Source: Flavobacterium sp. ENC
Lineage (GTDB): Bacteria > Bacteroidota > Bacteroidia > Flavobacteriales > Flavobacteriaceae
NCBI RefSeq assembly: GCF_020991415.1
Contig: NZ_JAJMOY010000002.1
Span: 124,001 to 188,000 of the forward strand
Direction: 5' to 3'
DNA length: 64,000 bases
The notes beneath the pieces were generated by a model. It was given only the letters and a program-made list of their open reading frames with translations. It did no database searches and was not told the origin of the DNA. The position numbers and the translations under genes were made by a program. The stretch's first letter is position 1. Every line of letters begins with the position of its first letter. Shown here one piece after another: positions 54,649 to 63,958 of the stretch.

Positions 54649-57099
54649 ATGAAATACAAAATTATAAAAACAGCGAGAGTATCGCTTTTGACAGCGTTGG
54701 TGATTTCTAATGTATCTTTTACCACCGTTCCGGATGATGGAAACGAACCGCCACTACTGACCATTAAAGGTTTTACGTTTAAAGATTTCAATAAAAACGG
54801 AAAATTAGACCTGTGGGAAGATACCCGACTTTCTGTCAATACAAGAATTGACGCGATCATAAAAGAAATGACCAATGCAGAAAAGGCAGAACTGCTTATT
54901 GGAACCGGAATGCCGGGAATAGAAGTACTTACAGGTCCTATTGGAGATTCTAAAAAAGGGTTGGTTCCGGGAGCTGCCGGCGGAACTGCTGCTTTTGAGC
55001 GTTTCGGAATTCCAGCCACAGTTGTTGCCGATGGCCCAGCGGGTTTAAGAATTCAGCCAACCAGAGATAATGATACAAAAACCTATTATGCAACGGCATT
55101 TCCGGTTGGAACGGCTTTGGCTTCGACCTGGAATAAAGCGCTTTTGGAAGAAGTTGGAAAAGCAATGGGTAATGAGGTAAAAGAATATGGTGTTGACGTT
55201 TTATTGGCACCAGCTTTAAACATCCACAGAAATCCTTTAAACGGGAGAAACTTCGAATATTATTCTGAAGATCCACTGATTTCAGGAAAAACGGCAGCAG
55301 CAATCGTAAACGGAATTCAGTCGCAGGGCGTGGGAACTTCGATTAAACACTTTGCGGTTAATAATGAAGAAACCAACCGTTTAACAATTAATGCGCATGT
55401 ATCTGAAAGAGCGATTCGGGAATTGTACTTAAAAGGTTTTGAGATCACAGTTAAAGAATCGCAGCCGTGGACTGTAATGTCATCTTACAATAAACTTAAC
55501 GGCGAATATACTTCTGCCAGAAAAGATTTACTGACGGAAGTTTTAAGAAACGAATGGGGTTTTAAGGGTATTGTAATGACAGACTGGTTTGGCGGTTTTC
55601 CGGGATTTGAAAGTATAAGAGATGGTTCAAATTCTGAAGTCGTAAAACAAATGATTGCCGGAAACGATCTTTTGATGCCAGGAATTCCGGTACAGAAAAA
55701 GGCATTATTAGAAGCCTTAAATTCAGGAAAACTTTCTCAGGAAGTGGCAAATACAAATGCAAAAAGAATTTTAGAATATATTTTCCGTACCCCAACTTTT
55801 GCAAAATACAAATACAGCGATAAACCTAATTTAACAAAAAATGCCGAGGTAACCAGAAATGCAGCGGCTGAGGGAATAGTTTTGCTTAAAAACACCAATA
55901 GTGCATTACCTTTTGCCGACAAACAAAAAGAAGTTGCTGTATTTGGCGTTACGTCTTATGCGTGGATTACAGGCGGAACCGGAAGCGGTAGCGTAAATAA
56001 CAAACACACGGTTTCCCTTTTAGAAGGTTTAAATGCTGCAGGTTACAAATTAGATAAGGAATTAGTTGATTTGTATAAACCATATGCTGATAAAGAAGTA
56101 CTTGCTGAAAAGGAAAGAAGAAAAGAAAAAGGAGTTATGGCTTTGCCTCAAAGACTTCCTGAATTGAAATTGGATGATGCTTTTATTGCTAAAAAAGCGG
56201 CAGGTTCTGAAATTGCATTCGTGACTTTAGGAAGAAACTCTGGAGAGTTTAACGACAGAGTTGTTGATAATGACTTTAATCTGGCCACAGAAGAACTTGA
56301 AATGCTGGACAAAATTGCAAATGTTTTTCATGCCAAAGGAAAAAAAGTGGTGGTGATCTTAAATATCGGCGGAGTAATCGAAACAGCATCGTGGAAAGAT
56401 AAAGCAGATGCTATTTTATTAGCCTGGCAGCCGGGACAGGAAGGCGGACATTCTGTTGCAGATGTCGTTTCAGGGAAAATAAATCCGTCGGGAAAACTGA
56501 CGATGACTTTTCCGGTGAAATATACTGATACGCCTTCAGCCAAAAACTTTCCGGGAATTCCTGTTGATAATCCAAAAGAAGTGACTTATGAAGAGGGAGT
56601 TTATGTGGGATACCGCTATTTTAGTACTTTTAATGTAAAACCATCGTATGAATTCGGCTATGGAAATTCATATACAACTTTTGATTATTCGAATGTAAAA
56701 GTAAGTGCTCCGGTTTTTAAAGATAAGCTCACAATTTCGATAACTGTAAAAAATACCGGAAAAACATCCGGAAAAGAAGTCGTTCAGGTGTATCTTTCTG
56801 CTCCTTCAAAGTTTATTGACAAACCAAAAGAAGAATTGAAAGCTTTTGGCAAAACCAAAGAATTAAAACCGGGCGAAAGCCAAACGCTGACTTTTACTTT
56901 GGCTCCAAAAGATCTGGCCTCATTTGTAGAAACCAAAAGCGCCTGGATTGCTGAAGCCGGAACCTATAAAGTTTTGGTTGGTGCTTCTTCCTTAAATATC
57001 AAACAAACAGCGGAATTCTCCGTTGCAGATGAAATTACGGTTGAAAAAGTAAAGAAAGCTTTTGAATTAGACCATAAATTCACAGAATTGAAACCGTAA
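54649..57099 (+). CDS. GH3 family glycosidase (beta-glucosidase type)
   Basis: 816 residues. After an N-terminal signal region (about 1-27) comes an EF-hand-like DFNKNGKLDLWED (about 46-58). The GH3 N-domain has GPAGLRI, NGRNFEYYSEDP, the acid/base-region SIKHFAVNNEETNR and the nucleophile Asp312 in GIVMTDWFGG. The C-domain and a fibronectin-III-like end (KNTGKTSGKEVVQVYLSAP) follow. GH3 enzymes release glucose or xylose from beta-linked glycans. Secreted or periplasmic. Confidence 0.93.
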   Translation: MKYKIIKTARVSLLTALVISNVSFTTVPDDGNEPPLLTIKGFTFKDFNKNGKLDLWEDTRLSVNTRIDAIIKEMTNAEKAELLIGTGMPGIEVLTGPIGDSKKGLVPGAAGGTAAFERFGIPATVVADGPAGLRIQPTRDNDTKTYYATAFPVGTALASTWNKALLEEVGKAMGNEVKEYGVDVLLAPALNIHRNPLNGRNFEYYSEDPLISGKTAAAIVNGIQSQGVGTSIKHFAVNNEETNRLTINAHVSERAIRELYLKGFEITVKESQPWTVMSSYNKLNGEYTSARKDLLTEVLRNEWGFKGIVMTDWFGGFPGFESIRDGSNSEVVKQMIAGNDLLMPGIPVQKKALLEALNSGKLSQEVANTNAKRILEYIFRTPTFAKYKYSDKPNLTKNAEVTRNAAAEGIVLLKNTNSALPFADKQKEVAVFGVTSYAWITGGTGSGSVNNKHTVSLLEGLNAAGYKLDKELVDLYKPYADKEVLAEKERRKEKGVMALPQRLPELKLDDAFIAKKAAGSEIAFVTLGRNSGEFNDRVVDNDFNLATEELEMLDKIANVFHAKGKKVVVILNIGGVIETASWKDKADAILLAWQPGQEGGHSVADVVSGKINPSGKLTMTFPVKYTDTPSAKNFPGIPVDNPKEVTYEEGVYVGYRYFSTFNVKPSYEFGYGNSYTTFDYSNVKVSAPVFKDKLTISITVKNTGKTSGKEVVQVYLSAPSKFIDKPKEELKAFGKTKELKPGESQTLTFTLAPKDLASFVETKSAWIAEAGTYKVLVGASSLNIKQTAEFSVADEITVEKVKKAFELDHKFTELKP

Positions 57100-57127
57100 G
57101 TAACAGACGATTTTAATTTTAAAAACG

Positions 57128-57179
57128 ATCGTTCCGTTTATAAGTTTCCTTTGAATTTTATAAATGGAACGATTTTTTT
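57128..57179. terminator. Terminator between GH3 and CHMI-like gene
   Basis: ATCGTTCCGTTTATAA pairs with TTATAAATGGAACGAT with one G-T wobble, then T residues. It serves the plus-strand GH3 gene. Confidence 0.85.
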
Positions 57180-57522
57180 AAACCATGGTCTTATTGAAGT
57201 AATTTGACTTTTCGAAATCCTGAATATTAATCGAAATAACCGGAACTTCAGGAAGAATCGAAGCCAGTTTGGTGACAATTACTTTGGAAAGATTCCCTTT
57301 CTGATCGTCATTGCGGCCTTCCATAATATAGGCGAAAACATGAATAAAATCATCCAGCGTGTTTCCGTTATTATAAAAAGCAAAAGGATTGATGCGGACT
57401 TTTATTTCCGATTCAGTAAAAATCCCCGTCGATAAAGCCGAATTAAAAACTTCCTGCATTATTTCGTCAGCAGATTTTAAACGGATTACATTTTCAGAAC
57501 AATCAATAATAAAATGTGGCAT
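57178..57522 (-). CDS. 5-carboxymethyl-2-hydroxymuconate delta-isomerase-like tautomerase
   Basis: 114 residues. It begins with the catalytic Pro (MPHFIIDCSENV), a mark of the tautomerase superfamily, and matches the CHMI (HpaF-like) branch in length and in segments such as FAFYNNGNTLDDFIHVFAYIMEGR. CHMI acts in homoprotocatechuate degradation, but no other such genes are present. So the substrate here may differ. A -7 box (complement TAATTTTG) is at 57560-57567. Confidence 0.82.
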   Translation of the reverse strand: MPHFIIDCSENVIRLKSADEIMQEVFNSALSTGIFTESEIKVRINPFAFYNNGNTLDDFIHVFAYIMEGRNDDQKGNLSKVIVTKLASILPEVPVISINIQDFEKSNYFNKTMV

Positions 57523-57559
57523 TGGTATGGATTTTAAAGTGTGGAAATTTTCATTCAGA

Positions 57560-57567
57560 CAAAATTA
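57560..57567 (-). promoter_or_regulatory. -7 element for the CHMI-like gene
   Basis: The complement reads TAATTTTG, an exact TAnnTTTG box 37 bases upstream of the ATG at 57522. Confidence 0.4.
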
Positions 57568-57631
57568 AGGAAAGATTATTCGCATTTGACGAAAATGGTT
57601 TTTATAAATCATTTTTATACCATCACTTTCT

Positions 57632-57639
57632 TATATTTG
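57632..57639 (+). promoter_or_regulatory. -7 element of the DUF6377 regulator
   Basis: TATATTTG lies 26 bases before the TTG start at 57665; -33 box not clear. Confidence 0.45.
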
Positions 57640-57664
57640 TAATTCTGTTTTATCTTTTAGTAGT

Positions 57665-59308
57665 TTGAAAAATTATTTTCTGTTTGTTGTAACCCTTCTT
57701 TTTTGCTTTCCTGTTTACGCATCGGATAGTACCGCTACTATTTTGAAAAAGCTTAATGATGCTTTGCGAAACAAACAATATTATGTTAAAATAAAAGAAG
57801 AAAGAATTCTGAATTTCAAGAAAATTAAGTCGGATGCTTTTACAAAAGAACAGGAATACAATTACAATAAAACCTTATATACCGAATATCAAAAATTCAA
57901 TTCCGATTCGGCTATTTTTTATGTAAAGAAGAACCTGGTAATTGCGGCGGCACTTCAAAATAAAGATTTATCGGATCTGGCAGAGTTACAATTAGCCAAC
58001 CTCTATTCCTCTTCAGGAAAATACCGGGAATCTGAAGCTATTCTGAAAAGCATCAACAAGAAGACCTTAAACAAATCATTATTGCCCAACTATTATGTAG
58101 TGTACAGGGAGTTTTTCGAACATTATAATGCCAACAGCACGAGCCCAAAATACATTGAACAAATCGGGAAATACAGAGATTCTCTCTTAGGCGTTCTCAA
58201 TCCGGAATCACTGAATTTTAAAATCAGCCTGATTCAGAAAAACATTTTTGACAGAAAGTTTGCCGTGGCCGAAAAGCAATTGACCGTTTTATTAAAAAAC
58301 ACCAAAGAAGAAGATTCGCAATATGCCATGATTACGTATCTTTTTGGCAGTATTTACGAAACAACGCACCAATTAGAATTACGAAAAAAATATTATGCAC
58401 TTTCTTCTACGGCTGATATCAAAAATGCCATAAAAGACAATGCATCCCTTCAGGAACTGGCTTTGGTTTTTTATGAAATAGGCGATGTAGACATGGCCTA
58501 TAAGCTGACGCAATCCGCTATTGAGGATGCCCTTTATTGCAATGTACAGTTTCGTACACTTTTGATGTCAGAAGTATATTCGATCATCAATACTGTTTAT
58601 TTAGAGAAAGAAGCAAAAAGAAAAACAGAACTGCAGCTTTATCTTTTATGCATTAGTTTACTGTCTTTATTCCTTATTGTTGCTGTTATCTATGTGTACA
58701 AGCAAATGAAGAAAGTATCCAGAATTCGGGGGGAACTTTACAAAACCAGCCAAAAATTAGCCGAATTAAACAAAGACATTAGCGAAACCAACAGTCAGCT
58801 GCAGGAACGAAACGCGCAATTGTCGGAATCCAATCATATTAAGGAAGAATATATTGCGCATTTTTTCAGCCTTTGTTCAGCTTACATCAACAAATTAGAA
58901 AATTACCGTATTATTCTGAATAAAAAAGCCACAGCCAGACAATTTGATGAGATTTATAAAATGTTGAAATCGACAACATTGGTTGATAATGAGCTTGAGG
59001 AATTGTATAAAAATTTTGATATTATCTTTCTGAACCTTTATCCGACCTTTGTAAAAGATTTTAATGACCTGCTCATAAAAGAAGAACAAATCGTTTTAAA
59101 ACAGGGAGAATTGCTCAACACCGAACTTAGGATTTTTGCACTGATCCGCCTTGGAATTACCGACAGTGTAAAAATTGCGGCCTTTCTCCGGTACTCTTTA
59201 AGCACTATTTATAATTACCGTACAAGAGCCCGGAATAAAGCCGCAGTTTCGCGAAATGATTTCGAGGAAATGGTCATTAAAATAGGTTTAATCTCCTTGA
59301 AAGTATAG
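57665..59308 (+). CDS. DUF6377 membrane-bound transcription regulator
   Basis: 547 residues from a TTG at 57665. It has a signal-like N-terminus, a TPR-type helical periplasmic part (25-310), one membrane helix (about 322-344), a coiled coil (350-395), and a C-terminal cytosolic region ending in an HTH-like helix pair (RLGITDSVKIAAFLRYSLSTIYNYRTRARNK). The arrangement is that of SusR-like regulators that sense sugars in the periplasm and control glycan genes. It precedes a GH3 gene by about 207 bases. Confidence 0.8.
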   Translation: MKNYFLFVVTLLFCFPVYASDSTATILKKLNDALRNKQYYVKIKEERILNFKKIKSDAFTKEQEYNYNKTLYTEYQKFNSDSAIFYVKKNLVIAAALQNKDLSDLAELQLANLYSSSGKYRESEAILKSINKKTLNKSLLPNYYVVYREFFEHYNANSTSPKYIEQIGKYRDSLLGVLNPESLNFKISLIQKNIFDRKFAVAEKQLTVLLKNTKEEDSQYAMITYLFGSIYETTHQLELRKKYYALSSTADIKNAIKDNASLQELALVFYEIGDVDMAYKLTQSAIEDALYCNVQFRTLLMSEVYSIINTVYLEKEAKRKTELQLYLLCISLLSLFLIVAVIYVYKQMKKVSRIRGELYKTSQKLAELNKDISETNSQLQERNAQLSESNHIKEEYIAHFFSLCSAYINKLENYRIILNKKATARQFDEIYKMLKSTTLVDNELEELYKNFDIIFLNLYPTFVKDFNDLLIKEEQIVLKQGELLNTELRIFALIRLGITDSVKIAAFLRYSLSTIYNYRTRARNKAAVSRNDFEEMVIKIGLISLKV

Positions 59309-59458
59309 CGATTTATTTTAAAATCACTACTTTTTTTTACTTCTAAATTTAATTAAACAATTGATTTGTAATGGTTTGATTTTTTAAACTACTACTTTTT
59401 TTCGTTTAAAAATATAACATGTACGATAACGTTTTAGCTTTACAATATTATTATAAGG

Positions 59459-59466
59459 TACTTTTG
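59459..59466 (+). promoter_or_regulatory. -7 element of the second GH3 gene
   Basis: TACTTTTG lies 49 bases before the ATG at 59516. No clear -33 TTG, so activator dependence is possible. Confidence 0.5.
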
Positions 59467-59515
59467 ACTAAAAGAGTGCCCCGCCAAAAATAAATGCTTT
59501 AATAAATTAATAGTT

Positions 59516-61732
59516 ATGTTTAAAAACGTTAAAACAGTTGTTGTTTTAGTTTTATTAAGTTCATTCGGACTGAATGCACAAAATAAAGTTCCTGTCTATC
59601 TGGATGATAAAAAGCCAATCAATGAACGTGTAGAAGATGCACTTTCTAAAATGACTGTGGAGGAAAAAATCGCCATGATTCATGCACAATCAAAATTTAG
59701 TTCACCGGGTGTTCCGCGTTTGGGAATTCCGGAAAACTGGATGACCGACGGGCCACACGGAATTCGTACCGAAGTTTTATGGGACGAATGGGAGCAGGCA
59801 GGCTGGACAAATGATTCCTGTATTGCCTTTCCTGCACTGACAGCACTTGCTGCCACCTGGAATAAAGAATTGTCTTCCTTATATGGTAAATCGATAGGGG
59901 AAGAAGCACGTTTTCGTAATAAAAATGTACTGTTAGGACCCGGAGTTAATATTTACAGAACGCCGCTCAACGGTCGTAACTTCGAATATATGGGAGAAGA
60001 TCCTTTCCTGACTTCAAAAATGGTCGTTCCTTACATTAAAGGAGTCCAGTCTAACGGAGTAGCCGCCTGTGTCAAACATTTTGCCTTAAACAATCAGGAA
60101 ACGAACCGTAATAGTGTAAACGTAATCGTTGATGACCGTGCCTTATATGAAATTTATTTACCGGCTTTTAAAGCGGCTGTTCAGGAAGGTGATGCCTGGG
60201 CCATCATGGGATCGTATAACAAATACAAAGGACAGCACTGCTGCCATAATGAGTTTTTACTGAATGATATTCTTCGTGGGGAATGGGGTTTCAAAGGAGT
60301 AGTGATCTCAGACTGGGGCGGGGTGCATGATACCAAACAAGCCATTTATAATGGACTGGATATGGAATTCGGTTCCTGGACTAACGGACTTACGTGGGGA
60401 ACCAGCAACGCTTATGACAACTATTATTTAGCAAAACCCTATTCAACTATGATTGCTAAAGGTGAAGTAGGAACGAAAGAATTAGACGATAAAGTACGCC
60501 GTATTCTGCGTTTGTCATTTTTAACAACCATGAATAAAGAAAGACCTTTCGGATCTTTCGGTACAAAAGAACATGCCGATGCAGGTTTGAAAATTGCCGA
60601 AGAAGGAATTGTTTTATTGCAAAATAACAATAACATCCTGCCAATCAATCTTTCCAAAACGAAAAAGATTGCAGTTATAGGAGAAAACGCGATTAAAATG
60701 ATGACCGTTGGCGGAGGAAGTTCTTCCCTAAAAGCCAGATACGAAATTACGCCGCTGGAAGGACTAAAGAAAAGAATCGGAAATCAGGCTGAAATTGTGT
60801 ACGCCCGCGGTTACGTTGGAGATCCGACCAGTAATTATAACGGAGTTGTTGCCAAAGTAAGTTTAGAAGAAAAGCGTTCTCCGGCCGAATTGACTGCAGA
60901 AGCTTTAAAAGTAGCAAAAGACGCTGATGTTGTCCTTTTTATCGGAGGTTTGAATAAAGCTCCAAATCAGGATGACGAAGGTCACGATCGTAAAGGATTA
61001 GAACTTTCGTATGGTCAGGATAAATTAATTTCGGAGTTAGTTAAAGTCAATAAAAATGTAGTTTTTGTAAACATTTCAGGAAATGCCGTGGCTATGCCAT
61101 GGATAAAAGAAGTTCCCGGAATTGTTCAGGGATGGTTTTTAGGAACTGAGGCAGGAAACGCTTTGGCTGCTGTTTTGGTTGGAGATGTGAATCCATCCGG
61201 AAAACTGACTTTTACTTTCCCGGTAAAATTAACGGATAACGGAGCACATGCCCTGGGAGAATTCCCCGGTGGAGAAGAAGTAACGTACAAAGAAAGCATT
61301 TTTGTAGGATACCGTTGGGCTGACAAACAAAAGGCCAAACCATTATTCGCTTTCGGACACGGTTTAAGCTACACGACTTTTGAGTACGGAAAAGTAACGG
61401 CTGATAAAAAACAAATGACTGCCGGAGATCAGATTACATTTTCTGTTAAAGTTAAAAATACCGGAACAAGAGAAGGATCAGAAGTGGTTCAGCTTTATAT
61501 CAGTGATTTAAAATCTTCCCTGCCTCGCCCAATAAAAGAATTAAAAGGGTTTGAGAAAGTTTCGCTTAAAGCGGGAGAAGAAAAAACAGTCACTTTTACA
61601 GTAGACAAAACCGCATTGAGCTATTTCGATGATAAAAAACACGACTGGGTGGCAGAACCGGGTGCGTTTGAAGCTCTAATTGGTGCTTCTGCAGTTGATA
61701 TAAAATCTAAAGTGGGATTCTCACTTCAATAA
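59516..61732 (+). CDS. GH3 family glycosidase, second
   Basis: 738 residues with signal peptide (MFKNVKTVVVLVLLSSFGLNAQ). GH3 motifs are MTDGPHGIR, LNGRNFEYMGEDP, CVKHFALNNQETNR and nucleophile Asp266 in GVVISDWGGVHD, followed by the C-domain with VGGGSSSLKARYEITPLEG and an Fn3-like end. It differs enough from the first GH3 (816 residues) to act on a different linkage. It is followed by a hairpin, then the DUF1349 gene. Confidence 0.93.
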   Translation: MFKNVKTVVVLVLLSSFGLNAQNKVPVYLDDKKPINERVEDALSKMTVEEKIAMIHAQSKFSSPGVPRLGIPENWMTDGPHGIRTEVLWDEWEQAGWTNDSCIAFPALTALAATWNKELSSLYGKSIGEEARFRNKNVLLGPGVNIYRTPLNGRNFEYMGEDPFLTSKMVVPYIKGVQSNGVAACVKHFALNNQETNRNSVNVIVDDRALYEIYLPAFKAAVQEGDAWAIMGSYNKYKGQHCCHNEFLLNDILRGEWGFKGVVISDWGGVHDTKQAIYNGLDMEFGSWTNGLTWGTSNAYDNYYLAKPYSTMIAKGEVGTKELDDKVRRILRLSFLTTMNKERPFGSFGTKEHADAGLKIAEEGIVLLQNNNNILPINLSKTKKIAVIGENAIKMMTVGGGSSSLKARYEITPLEGLKKRIGNQAEIVYARGYVGDPTSNYNGVVAKVSLEEKRSPAELTAEALKVAKDADVVLFIGGLNKAPNQDDEGHDRKGLELSYGQDKLISELVKVNKNVVFVNISGNAVAMPWIKEVPGIVQGWFLGTEAGNALAAVLVGDVNPSGKLTFTFPVKLTDNGAHALGEFPGGEEVTYKESIFVGYRWADKQKAKPLFAFGHGLSYTTFEYGKVTADKKQMTAGDQITFSVKVKNTGTREGSEVVQLYISDLKSSLPRPIKELKGFEKVSLKAGEEKTVTFTVDKTALSYFDDKKHDWVAEPGAFEALIGASAVDIKSKVGFSLQ

Positions 61733-61764
61733 TTTTCATTAATTTCTAAACTTGGTTGGTTTGT

Positions 61765-61800
61765 AAAGCTGCAATGGTAAAACTTGCAGCTTTATTTTTA
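61765..61800 (+). terminator. Terminator between GH3 and DUF1349 gene
   Basis: AAAGCTGCAA pairs with TTGCAGCTTT over a nine-base loop, followed by T-rich DNA. It may be partial, as the next gene lies only 22 bases beyond. Confidence 0.75.
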
Positions 61801-61821
61801 GTCTTTTAAAAAAAAAAAATC

Positions 61822-62472
61822 ATGAATAAAATTGTACTAAGCCTAATAGCTTTATTTTTTGCGCAAAACATTTCGGCGCAAAGCCTGAATAAAATGCAGT
61901 GGTTTAATGAACCTGAGAAATGGGAAATTAAAAACAATGCATTGATTATGAATGTTACCGCAAACAGTGACTACTGGCGTATTTCGCATTACGGATTCAC
62001 CGTTGATGATGCTCCGTTTTATTATGCCACTTACGGTGGGGAATTCGAAGCCAAAGTAAAATTAACCGGAAACTATATTGCCCGTTTTGACCAGATGGGA
62101 CTGATGATTCGGGTAGATGAAAAAAACTATATCAAAACCGGAGTTGAATTTGTAGATGGAAAGTTCAATATCAGTACCGTGGTAACGCATGACAAAAGCG
62201 ACTGGAGCGTCACAACATTAGAAAAAGCACCGCCTTTTGTATGGATAAAAGTAGTGCGACGATTAGATGCAATCGAAGTATTCTTCTCTTACGATGATAA
62301 AACCTATATCCTGACCAGAAATGCACCGTTACAGGATAATACGCCTGTTATGGTAGGTTTAATGGCCGCATCTCCGGACGGAAAAGGTTTTGAGGCCAAA
62401 TTTGAAAATTTCAAAGTAACGCATTTACCGGATCAGCGCAGAGTAGAATGGCTTAAAAATCACCAGGAATAA
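61822..62472 (+). CDS. DUF1349 secreted beta-sandwich protein
   Basis: 216 residues with a signal peptide (MNKIVLSLIALFFAQNISAQ). The domain is a concanavalin-like jelly roll: FDQMGLMIRVDEKNYIKTGVEF is the central strand pair, and GLMAASPDGKGFEAKFENFKV the last. DUF1349 proteins often occur with glycoside hydrolases; whether it binds or cuts glycan is unknown. It follows the GH3 gene in the same direction. Confidence 0.85.
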   Translation: MNKIVLSLIALFFAQNISAQSLNKMQWFNEPEKWEIKNNALIMNVTANSDYWRISHYGFTVDDAPFYYATYGGEFEAKVKLTGNYIARFDQMGLMIRVDEKNYIKTGVEFVDGKFNISTVVTHDKSDWSVTTLEKAPPFVWIKVVRRLDAIEVFFSYDDKTYILTRNAPLQDNTPVMVGLMAASPDGKGFEAKFENFKVTHLPDQRRVEWLKNHQE

Positions 62473-62650
62473 TTAGATAATAGACAATTAGATAATTAGA
62501 CAATTAGATAGTTAGACAATTAGATAGTTAGACAATTAGATAATTAAGACAATTAGATAATTATCTGGATTTAACACAAAGCTCTGCAGAGTGGTATGCA
62601 TTTTTCATTGCGATCTTCGCGTAAAACCTTGCGAACTTTGCGGTTAAAAA
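62465..62650. repeat. Tandem GACAATTAGATAATTA array plus CGCAAAG words
   Basis: 62465-62570 has about seven GACAATTAGATAATTAG units; 62610-62650 has GCGTAAAACCTTGCG words. No gene. Confidence 0.6.
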
Positions 62651-62687
62651 TCCGCTAACAATTAAGAACTAACCATTAACCATTTTT

Positions 62688-63827
62688 ATGAGTTCAATTT
62701 CATCAGCTATAAAACCAAAAAAACATTATGAAATTCTGGATGGTTTGCGTGGGGTAGCAGCGATTTTAGTTGTTGCTTTTCACATTTTCGAAGCTTTCTC
62801 GGGAGGAAACCGTTTTGTGCAAATTATCAATCACGGCTATCTGGCTGTGGATTTCTTTTTTCTCTTATCCGGATTTGTTGTCGCTTATGCGTATGATGAC
62901 CGTTGGGGGAAAATGACCCAATGGGAATTTTACAAACGAAGGTTAATCCGTTTACAGCCCATGGTAATTATGGGAATGATCATTGGAGCACTCTTTTATT
63001 ATTTTCAGGCTTCGGATATTTTATTTCCGATGATTGCCGGAATGGAAGTTTGGAAAGTGATCCTAACCATGATTATTGGCTTTACGTTACTTCCGGTTCC
63101 GCCGTCAATGGAAATCAGGGGCTGGGGAGAAATGCATCCTTTAAATGGTCCGGCCTGGTCACTTTTTTTTGAATATATCGCTAATATTCTGTACGCGCTG
63201 ATTTTTCGCAAATTTTCAAATAAAGTGCTTTCTGTATTTGTTTTACTATTTGCAGGAATGGTAATTAATTACACCGTTTTTGGGCCAAAAGGGGATGTCA
63301 TCGGCGGCTGGTCCTTAAACCTGGAACAAATGAATGTTGGTTTTACCCGTCTGTTATATCCGTTTTTTGCCGGAATATTACTTTCCCGTCTGGGGAAACT
63401 TATCCATATAAAAGGCGCTTTTTGGATCTGCAGTTTAATGATCACGGTCATTCTGGCCCTGCCAAGATTTGGAGATGAAAGCAGTTTATGGATGAACGGT
63501 ATCTACGAATCCCTTTGTATTATTGTATTGTTTCCTTTAATTGTTTCTATTGGGGCAGGAGGAAAAATAAAAAATCCATTCTCCTTAAAAATCTGTAAAG
63601 TTTTAGGTGATATTTCTTATCCGATTTACATTACCCATTATCCGCTTATTTACTGGTATACTGCCTGGGTGGTAGACAATAAAGTTTCGATACAGGATGG
63701 ATATTTGTTAGGAATCGGGGTTTTGATTGCCAGTATCATAATAGCTTATTTATGTTTGAAATTATACGATGAACCGGTTCGGAACTGGCTTCAGAAAAGG
63801 TTTCAGAAAAGGCTCAAAGAGGCATAG
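62688..63827 (+). CDS. OafA/YrhL-type acyltransferase
   Basis: 379 residues of the acyltransferase-3 family, about ten membrane helices. The conserved opening is HYEILDGLRGVAAILVVAFHIFE (key parts LDGLRG, FHIFE), with the His and Arg pair, and FFFLLSGFVVAYAY. Members transfer acetyl groups to surface sugars or to O-antigen. Its place next to glycan genes is suggestive but not decisive. Confidence 0.88.
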   Translation: MSSISSAIKPKKHYEILDGLRGVAAILVVAFHIFEAFSGGNRFVQIINHGYLAVDFFFLLSGFVVAYAYDDRWGKMTQWEFYKRRLIRLQPMVIMGMIIGALFYYFQASDILFPMIAGMEVWKVILTMIIGFTLLPVPPSMEIRGWGEMHPLNGPAWSLFFEYIANILYALIFRKFSNKVLSVFVLLFAGMVINYTVFGPKGDVIGGWSLNLEQMNVGFTRLLYPFFAGILLSRLGKLIHIKGAFWICSLMITVILALPRFGDESSLWMNGIYESLCIIVLFPLIVSIGAGGKIKNPFSLKICKVLGDISYPIYITHYPLIYWYTAWVVDNKVSIQDGYLLGIGVLIASIIIAYLCLKLYDEPVRNWLQKRFQKRLKEA

Positions 63828-63910
63828 GTTCAGAGGTACAAAGGTTACAAAGGTTACAAAGGTACAAAGGTGCAGAGGGGCAAAGGGAAAACCTTTGTCA
63901 CTTTGCACCT
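63828..63910. repeat. GGTTACAAAGG/GGTACAAAGG word repeat
   Basis: Five or more ACAAAGG words, then AACCTTTGTCACTTTGCACC, forming an imperfect hairpin. Same style as the 20097 spacer. Confidence 0.55.
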
Positions 63911-63923
63911 TAATAAAACTAAA

Positions 63924-63958
63924 AAAAGGGATGAAACTTTTAAAGTTTCATCCCTTTT
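63924..63958. terminator. Strong bidirectional terminator
   Basis: AAAAGGGATGAAACTTT and AAAGTTTCATCCCTTTT are exact inverse copies around one T. Confidence 0.9.
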
